A stretch of DNA of 11,330 bases from Omnitrophica bacterium GWA2_52_8 (GTDB lineage Bacteria; Omnitrophota; Omnitrophia; Omnitrophales; Aquincolibacteriaceae): positions 1 to 11,330 of the forward strand of contig MHFC01000082.1 of NCBI GenBank assembly GCA_001804025.1, in the 5' to 3' direction. A model generated the notes under the pieces. It made no database searches and was not told where the DNA came from. It saw nothing but the letters and a program-made list of their open reading frames with translations. Position 1 is the first letter of the stretch; each line of letters opens with the position of its first letter. Shown in pieces: positions 5,993-11,330 of the stretch. The position numbers and the translations under genes were made by a program.

Positions 5993-7349
5993 TCCGCTTC
6001 ATCAAAGAGCACGGTTTATTACGCTTGGCTGCCGCGTGAATCAATATGAAACGCAGGGGATGCGCGAAGCCCTGGCGGGGGCGGGATACGCGTCCGTGGG
6101 CCGGCCGGAAGATTCTGATGCCGATAATGCCGTAGAAGTTGTGGTCATCAACACCTGCACCGTCACGGCCGATGCGGATAAGGAAAGCCGTTACTGGGTC
6201 CGGCGTGCGAAGCGGGAGCATCCTGGGGCGCGGATCGTTGTCACCGGCTGCGGGGTTCAGCGTGACCGGCATGTTTATGAATCGATGCCGGAAGTGGATT
6301 TGATCCTCCATCATCACGAAAAAGCGCGTATCGGGGAGCATCTTTCCGCGGGCTGCGCGCGGCCCGAGCGGCAGCTCACAGTGGGGCGGCAGGAGTATGT
6401 GCCGCTTGAAATTTCAGCGTCAGAAGGCAGAACGCGGGCCTTTGTTAAAATTCAGGACGGCTGTAATCATGCCTGCAGTTTTTGTAAAGTTGTGCTGGTG
6501 CGCGGCCGGTCGCGCAGTCGGACATTGCAAAGTATTTTGGATGAAGTCAAACGGCTCCGGGATGCGGGGTACTGCGATGTATCTTTTGCCGGTATTCAGC
6601 TGGGTGCGTATGGACTCGATTTCACCGGCCCACCGGTTGTGCGGTTGACCGATGTGTTGGAGGCCTGTTCCCGGATCGACGGGATCGAACGTATCCGTCT
6701 CAGTTCCATCGAACCTCTGGACGTGGATGATGCATTAATTGCCGCGCTGCGAGACATTTCAAAATGTGCGCATCATCTGCATATTCCTTTGCAAAGCGGC
6801 GACGATGCGGTGCTGGCGAGGATGAACCGCCGGTACACGAGCGGGTATTATGCGGAGCTTGCGGCGAAATTGCGCGGGGCGATGCCGGATTTTACGCTGA
6901 CCGCAGATGTGATGGTTGGATTTCCCGGCGAGAGCGATACGGCGTTTCAAAACACTCTGGACCTGCTTGAAACGCTTGTGCCGTTGAAATGCCATGTTTT
7001 TCCTTACAGCCGAAGGGAAGGAACACGCGCTGCGTCTTACGAAGATGAAGTTGCGGAAAGCGTTTGCGCCGTACGTTTGAAGCAATTATTAAAAAAAAGC
7101 GATGCCTGGGGAATCCGGGCCATGCGGTCTTACATCGGGCAGATGGTTTCATTGCTCGCAGAACGGTCTGAGAATCATAATGCGGGCGAGGAATACGGCT
7201 GTTACGGATTGATGTCCAATTTTATTAAAGTCCGGTTTGACGGCAGCCCGGTGAGGGCCGGGGAAACCATATCTGTCCGGCTTACCGGGGTCAGCGGGCG
7301 CGAAATGGTGGGCGAGAAGGTGTTAAATTTTTCCGGTGCTCCCGTCTGA
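5973..7349 (+). CDS. mtaB: tRNA t6A37 methylthiotransferase MtaB
   Basis: Radical-SAM methylthiotransferase of 458 aa that adds a methylthio group to t6A at position 37 of ANN-decoding tRNAs, giving ms2t6A. The N-terminal MTTase domain holds the auxiliary iron-sulfur cluster ligands Cys20 (TLGCRVNQYE), Cys62 (INTCTVT) and Cys93 (VTGCG). The radical-SAM cluster motif is C164-x3-C168-x2-C171 (DGCNHACSFCK), followed by RGRSRSR. The C-terminal segment GEEYGCYGLMSNFIKVRFDG fits the TRAM RNA-binding domain. TLGCRVNQYE and RGRSRSR favour MtaB over MiaB or RimO. ATG 5973 lies inside rsmE in another frame, indicating translational coupling; no separate SD is seen. Confidence 0.95.
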   Translation: MATLETNPLHQRARFITLGCRVNQYETQGMREALAGAGYASVGRPEDSDADNAVEVVVINTCTVTADADKESRYWVRRAKREHPGARIVVTGCGVQRDRHVYESMPEVDLILHHHEKARIGEHLSAGCARPERQLTVGRQEYVPLEISASEGRTRAFVKIQDGCNHACSFCKVVLVRGRSRSRTLQSILDEVKRLRDAGYCDVSFAGIQLGAYGLDFTGPPVVRLTDVLEACSRIDGIERIRLSSIEPLDVDDALIAALRDISKCAHHLHIPLQSGDDAVLARMNRRYTSGYYAELAAKLRGAMPDFTLTADVMVGFPGESDTAFQNTLDLLETLVPLKCHVFPYSRREGTRAASYEDEVAESVCAVRLKQLLKKSDAWGIRAMRSYIGQMVSLLAERSENHNAGEEYGCYGLMSNFIKVRFDGSPVRAGETISVRLTGVSGREMVGEKVLNFSGAPV

Positions 7350-7399
7350 TTCAGAAATCCGCCGGGCCAGTTTAATCGAAAGACAGATCGGAGGCAGGA

Positions 7400-7954
7400 A
7401 TGCCAAGCATGTCATGGGGTTCTCTTCTGGAATCTCACTTGTGGTTCGATTGGCTTGCGATTATTTTTGTCGTGACAGGACTCGGCCTCGGTTTGAAACG
7501 GGGCCTCATGCGCGAATTGGTGCTGATTGCCGAATTTTGTGCGATTATTTATGTCACGATGGAGTATTCCGGATTTCTTGCGGAGAAATTTCACGGAAAT
7601 TTTCCGGAACCGCTTCTGGCTTACGACAAATTTCTGATTTTTATTGCGTTGGCGATTGCCGCATGGTTTGCGGTCTCATTCCTGGACCGGATGATGAAAA
7701 CGTGGATCAAAACCGAAATGATTGCGCCCATCAAGACCGCCGGCGGCGCGATTTTCGGCTGCCTGCACTATCTTCTTGTTGTCAGCATGCTCGCGCAGGC
7801 TTTGCTCTTGTTTCCGTCCGAGGAAGTCCAAGCCGCGTTTAAACCCGGCGCCTCGCGGTTTGGCGGGCTTATTGCCGCCCTGGCCCCCGCGGTACACGAT
7901 CATATGGACCGGTTTGTCCGGGCGCTCGGCGAGCAAATGACTCAACTGTCATGA
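7400..7954 (+). CDS. cvpA: CvpA-family membrane protein
   Basis: Integral membrane protein of 184 aa resembling the CvpA (colicin V production) family, whose molecular role is poorly defined. Hydrophobic segments lie at about 17-33 (FDWLAIIFVVTGLGLGLKRG), 40-55, 77-95 and 113-137. The DWLAxxFV...G...G...RG pattern with a following RE dipeptide, and GAIFGCLHYLLVVS near 115-128, are the family hallmarks. The C-terminal 45 residues are a soluble tail. GGAGG at 7390-7394 is a good SD for ATG 7400. The stop overlaps the dnaG start by 4 bp, so expression is coupled to dnaG. The link to a primase gene may be only operonic; in other bacteria CvpA genes also sit beside housekeeping genes. Confidence 0.85.
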   Translation: MPSMSWGSLLESHLWFDWLAIIFVVTGLGLGLKRGLMRELVLIAEFCAIIYVTMEYSGFLAEKFHGNFPEPLLAYDKFLIFIALAIAAWFAVSFLDRMMKTWIKTEMIAPIKTAGGAIFGCLHYLLVVSMLAQALLLFPSEEVQAAFKPGASRFGGLIAALAPAVHDHMDRFVRALGEQMTQLS

Positions 7955-9738
7955 AATATGATGAAGGATTTCTCGATCAGGTACGGCAGGCCAATGACAT
8001 TGTGGATGTCATTTCAGGCTATATTCCGCTGAAGCGTGCCGGCCGTAACTTCAAAGCGCCTTCCCCGTTTAAGCAGGAAAAAACGCCCTCTTTTTTTGTC
8101 AGTCCCGAAAAACAGATCTTTCACTGCTTCTCTTCCCACATTGGCGGCGATGTTTTTGCTTTTTTGATGCACTATGAACATTTGACCTTTCCGGAGGCGG
8201 TGCGCCGGCTTGCAGAGCGCGCGCATATTCCTGTTCCGGAAACGAAATATGTTTCCGGGAGTGAGCGTTCGGAGAAAGAAAAAATTTATGAGATGTACGA
8301 AAAGGCGGCACAATTTTACCGGAAATGTTTTTTGAACCCGCACGCGGGGGCCGCCGCCCGCGATTATTTATTTCAAAAGCGGCAGTTTACGCCGGAAGCC
8401 GCGGAAATGTTTCAAGTCGGCTGCGCTCCGAGCAATTGGCAGGGGCTTTATGATTTCCTGCGTTCCAAGGGATTTTCGGATGAGTTGATGATCAAGGCTC
8501 GTCTCGTGAGTCAATCCGAAAAGGGACGTATCTTTGATCTTTTCCGCAACCGTCTGCTTTTTCCAATTCACAGCATTCAGGGCAAGGTCGTTGCGTTTGG
8601 TGGCAGGGTGTTATCGGATTCGGACGGACCGAAATACCTGAATTCGCCGGAGAACCCTATTTTTTACAAACGCCGCGAACTTTTCGGATTGCATCTGGCA
8701 AAACGGCACGTTGACCGCGAATATCCCAGGATTATTGTCGTGGAAGGTTATCTGGATTTCCTGCGGCTGTTTGGGGCGGGGTTTAAGGCGACGGTCGCGA
8801 CGCTTGGCACCGCGCTGTCTTCCGAACATGTCCGTGTCCTGAAGCGGTTTGCCGAAGAGGCTGTGGTGGTTTATGACGGCGACAAGGCGGGAATTTCCGC
8901 GGCCCTGAGGGGAATGGAAGTCTTTCTTGAAGAAGGTATGGGTGTCAAACTCATCTTGCTGCCGCAGGGAATGGACCCGGATGATTTCGTCCGCACACAG
9001 GGCGCGGAAGCTTTTCAAAAACTCTTAGATCGCTCACAGGATTTTTTTGATTTTAAACTCCAAATATTAATGGAGCGCTACAATGCGCGGGACACGATGG
9101 GGTTGATGCGCATCATAAATGATTTGCTTGAAACCCTGGTAAAAGTCGAAAATCCGATTTTGGTTGACCGGTATCTCAAAAGTTTATCGGGGGCATTGGC
9201 TGTTGATGAAAATTCGCTGCGAAGTGAGCTTTTAAAATCCAAGAAACGGTCGGAAAATAAGAACACCAAAAGTGAAGAACCTGCCGGGGTTCCGGAACCC
9301 CAGGCCGCGCAGCATGCCAAGGACGAAATCATGGCTTTGGGCCTCATGATTGATCAGGCTGCAATCCGCAATCGTGCGCTCGCGGATTTTTCCGAAGATG
9401 ATTTTGAAATTCCGGAACTGAAGCAATTCTTCCGCGAACTTGGACAAATGAACGTTTCCGGCCAGCCGGTGACCTGGCCGCTAGCGCTTGACCGGATTCA
9501 TAACGACTCGGTAAAAAACGATCTTGCGGCGATCGCTTCCTTTGAGTGGGCGCTGGAAGACCAGGCCAAGGCTTATGAAGATTGCCGCATGAACATCAAG
9601 CGAAAAAAGATTGAATCAAAACTTACGGGCTTGCGTCAAAAGATCGCAGAGCTTGAAAAACAGAAAAAACTGGATGAGTTGACAGCGGTCATGAAAGAAT
9701 ACCAGGACCTTCTGAAGCAAAAAAAAGCTATTGTTTAA
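7951..9738 (+). CDS. dnaG: DNA primase DnaG
   Basis: Synthesises RNA primers at the replication fork with DnaB helicase; 595 aa, a normal length. The N-terminal zinc-binding-type domain (about 1-100) retains IVDVISGYIPLKRAGRNFK, EKTPSFFVSPEKQ and GGDVFAF. However, the canonical C-P-F-H...C-x2-C ligands read S38-P-F-K41...C59-x2-S62, so only C59 survives. The TOPRIM core is intact: VEGYLD with Glu265, YDGDKAG with Asp309 and Asp311, and DPDDFV. The C-terminal helical region (about 455-595), ending in a Lys/Glu-rich helix, fits the DnaB-interacting domain. ATG 7951 overlaps the cvpA stop (ATGA), with no independent SD. The identity is secure; whether the N-terminal domain still binds zinc is doubtful. 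Confidence 0.96.
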   Translation: MKYDEGFLDQVRQANDIVDVISGYIPLKRAGRNFKAPSPFKQEKTPSFFVSPEKQIFHCFSSHIGGDVFAFLMHYEHLTFPEAVRRLAERAHIPVPETKYVSGSERSEKEKIYEMYEKAAQFYRKCFLNPHAGAAARDYLFQKRQFTPEAAEMFQVGCAPSNWQGLYDFLRSKGFSDELMIKARLVSQSEKGRIFDLFRNRLLFPIHSIQGKVVAFGGRVLSDSDGPKYLNSPENPIFYKRRELFGLHLAKRHVDREYPRIIVVEGYLDFLRLFGAGFKATVATLGTALSSEHVRVLKRFAEEAVVVYDGDKAGISAALRGMEVFLEEGMGVKLILLPQGMDPDDFVRTQGAEAFQKLLDRSQDFFDFKLQILMERYNARDTMGLMRIINDLLETLVKVENPILVDRYLKSLSGALAVDENSLRSELLKSKKRSENKNTKSEEPAGVPEPQAAQHAKDEIMALGLMIDQAAIRNRALADFSEDDFEIPELKQFFRELGQMNVSGQPVTWPLALDRIHNDSVKNDLAAIASFEWALEDQAKAYEDCRMNIKRKKIESKLTGLRQKIAELEKQKKLDELTAVMKEYQDLLKQKKAIV

Positions 9739-9889
9739 GCCTCATGGCTTGACTTACAGAGATCCTGAAGCAAAGCGGGGCCTTCAAACAACATTGTGGG
9801 GGCCTTGGGTCATGAAGCGGGGAATGTGTATATAAAGCCTTGCCAAGAAAGAAGTTAAAAAAGAATCTAGCATTCATAAGGATTATCAG

Positions 9890-9895
9890 TATAAT
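9890..9895 (+). promoter_or_regulatory. Candidate -10 element of an rpoD promoter
   Basis: A perfect TATAAT lies 150 bp upstream of the rpoD start. The best-spaced -35 (CTAGCA, 9867-9872, 17-bp spacer) matches only three positions of TTGACA, and there is no TG extension. If used, transcription would start near 9902 with a leader of about 144 nt. Confidence 0.4.
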
Positions 9896-10031
9896 AACCC
9901 TCTCCCAACACCAGCGCCAAACTGTAACCCTTGTCGACCGGTGAAGTTGGAATTCTAAAAATTAGATGGTTCTCCCCCAATCATCGGGCCATCCTGCAAA
10001 GTAAAGATTATGGTTTTAATCGCTATGCCTC

Positions 10032-10038
10032 AAGGAGG
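10032..10038 (+). promoter_or_regulatory. SD site of rpoD
   Basis: AAGGAGG lies 7 bases before GTG 10046. It is close to the full anti-SD complement and fixes the GTG start of rpoD. Confidence 0.85.
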
Positions 10039-10045
10039 AAATTTA

Positions 10046-11330
10046 GTGACGGCACGTAAAAAAAATGCGGCACATAAAAAAAAGGCCGTTGAGAAAACAC
10101 CATTATTGGCAAAGGCAGTCAAAACCGGTAATCCGGACAAAGAAAAGCGCGAATTCGAGAAAATCGTTGAAAAGCTGATCGCGCTCGGAAGACGCCAGGG
10201 ATATGTCACTTACGATCAGATTAATAAACAGCTTCCTCCAGACAAAACCCCCAACGAGCAAATTGAAGAAGTCATTAATGTTTTAACTTCCAAAGAGATT
10301 GATATTACCAGCGAAAAATTGAGTTCAAAAGACAGCGGTGAAGAAGCCGGCGGCAACGGAAAAAGCGCTCCGGCGGAACCGGCTGAGAAGAAATTTAAGA
10401 TGGCGTCGGGTGACGAAGATGACGGCATCGAAGAATACGGCCGCTCCCGCATGGATGATCCCGTGCGCATGTATCTGCGGCAGATGGGGCAAATTCCTTT
10501 GCTCACGCGCGAAGAGGAAATCGCGCTTGCCAAAAGAATTGAGGATGCGGAGTTGGATCTTGCCCGCGCAGCTTATGCAACGCGGGCCGTGCGGCACGAA
10601 GTACTCACGGTCGCGCGCGATATCATCGCGGATAAAATTTCTCTGGAGTCCATTATTGACGAGGACCAGCAAGCTAAAATCACGATGACCAAGCGCAAGC
10701 TCAATACGCTGATCCGAAGGCTTCGCGCTTCCCGGAAAAACTCAAATTTGGTCGATTTGTTGTCCGAATTCAATCTCAACAACATCCTTGTGGAAAAAAT
10801 TATTGCCAATGTAAGAGCCAAACTCAGGGAAATTCATAAGAGCCGGCAAATGATTGCGCATGCTTCGAAGCGCAAACTGGCCCAGGCAACCGTCGCAGAG
10901 CTAAAAAAACGGGCCCGGGAGATCGTCAGAGAACTGGGAGAACCGGAGAAAAAGGTTCTTGAGCACTTCAAGGAAATTCAAATCAAGGAAGTCTTGTTAT
11001 CGCGCGCCAAGAAAGATTTGGTCGCGGCCAATCTGCGTCTCGTCGTCAGCATTGCAAAAAAATACACAAACCGCGGCCTGTCTTTTTTGGATTTGATCCA
11101 GGAAGGGAATATCGGTTTGATGAAGGCCGTGGACAAGTTCGAATACAAACGCGGTTATAAATTTTCGACCTATGCGACATGGTGGATCCGGCAGGCCATT
11201 ACCCGTTCCATTGCGGACCAGGCTAGAACCATCCGCATTCCCGTGCATATGATCGAGACCATCAATAAGTTTTTCCGTGCGTCACGGCATCTCGTCCAGG
11301 AGACGGGCCGTGAACCGACGCCTGACGAAG
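10046..11330 (+). CDS. rpoD: RNA polymerase primary sigma factor RpoD (partial, 3' end outside window)
   Basis: Housekeeping sigma-70 factor that directs RNA polymerase to promoters; 428 codons are visible before the right edge. After a Lys/Ala-rich start ([13 protein letters not shown]), residues about 33-90 resemble region 1.1 ([20 protein letters not shown]). Region 1.2 is at about 138-165 ([21 protein letters not shown]). A long non-conserved segment, about 170-310, is rich in charged helices. Region 2 spans about 328-400: [32 protein letters not shown] (core binding), then [14 protein letters not shown] with W379/W380 (promoter melting and -10 recognition). The window ends in region 3 ([15 protein letters not shown]). 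Regions 3.2 and 4 are outside. Region 1.1 and the full region 2 mark a group 1 factor. The GTG start is set by the SD. Confidence 0.95.
   Translation, partial: MTARKKNAAHKKKAVEKTPLLAKAVKTGNPDKEKREFEKIVEKLIALGRRQGYVTYDQINKQLPPDKTPNEQIEEVINVLTSKEIDITSEKLSSKDSGEEAGGNGKSAPAEPAEKKFKMASGDEDDGIEEYGRSRMDDPVRMYLRQMGQIPLLTREEEIALAKRIEDAELDLARAAYATRAVRHEVLTVARDIIADKISLESIIDEDQQAKITMTKRKLNTLIRRLRASRKNSNLVDLLSEFNLNNILVEKIIANVRAKLREIHKSRQMIAHASKRKLAQATVAELKKRAREIVRELGEPEKKVLEHFKEIQIKEVLLSRAKKDLVAANLRLVVSIAKKYTNRGLSFLDLIQEGNIGLMKAVDKFEYKRGYKFSTYATWWIRQAITRSIADQARTIRIPVHMIETINKFFRASRHLVQETGREPTPDE

Larger units (their letters stand above)
9739..10045. other. dnaG-rpoD intergenic region with rpoD leader
   Basis: No gene is seen in these 307 bases. 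They hold a perfect TATAAT at 9890-9895, a small hairpin TCTAA/TTAGA at 9955-9967, a weak GATGG...CCATC pairing that begins in the same bases (9964-9992), and the rpoD SD. A short AAGCC/GGCTT hairpin (9737-9750) overlaps the dnaG stop but has no T-tract, so read-through from dnaG into rpoD is possible. Confidence 0.5.

Noticed and set aside
9749..9777. TTGACT as a -35 box after dnaG
   Set aside because: No acceptable -10 lies 16-18 bp downstream.

Overview
The window reads as a bacterial chromosomal segment carrying core information-processing genes, nearly all on the + strand: dnaE, an HU/IHF-type gene, a cold-shock gene, rsmE, mtaB, cvpA, dnaG and the 5' part of rpoD. The proteins are bacterial-type throughout (stand-alone DnaE, HU, CspA-fold, RsmE, MtaB, CvpA, DnaG, sigma-70). 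GC content is moderate and SD sites of the GGAGG type precede HU, csp, cvpA and rpoD. The gene set and style would fit an uncultivated deep-branching bacterium, for example one of the PVC/Omnitrophota-like lineages, but nothing in the window proves a phylum. That placement is inference.

Layout. Positions 1-240 hold a perfect 57-bp tandem duplication, probably including the last codons of an upstream gene, and a GC-rich hairpin. Positions 241-3681 are dnaE (replicative polymerase alpha subunit). Its last 85 codons, stop codon and a downstream 17-bp-stem palindrome are repeated exactly in a 310-bp tandem duplication (3424-4043). This is followed by a hairpin-dense non-coding stretch (4051-4180) and AT-rich spacer DNA. 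A sigma-70-like promoter bracketed by an 11-bp inverted repeat then drives a small unit of HU (4480-4752) and a cold-shock protein (4828-5076), closed by a strong intrinsic terminator (5114-5160).

Only four bases after that terminator a tight run begins: rsmE, mtaB (20-bp overlap), cvpA (50-bp gap) and dnaG (4-bp overlap), which looks like one transcription unit. A 307-bp gap with a TATAAT element and a strong SD separates dnaG from rpoD, which runs off the right edge. dnaG next to rpoD recalls the classical macromolecular-synthesis operon, here with cvpA rather than rpsU upstream.

Functionally the window links DNA polymerization (DnaE), priming (DnaG), nucleoid structure (HU), cold-shock/RNA chaperoning (Csp), rRNA and tRNA modification (RsmE, MtaB) and housekeeping transcription initiation (RpoD). 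The most notable observations are: a DnaG primase in which three of the four canonical zinc ligands are replaced while the surrounding motif and the TOPRIM catalytic residues are kept; a DnaE whose PHP domain has lost several metal ligands; two exact tandem duplications that each span a gene end; and a cluster of palindromes after dnaE. No CRISPR array, transposase, tRNA or rRNA gene was recognised.
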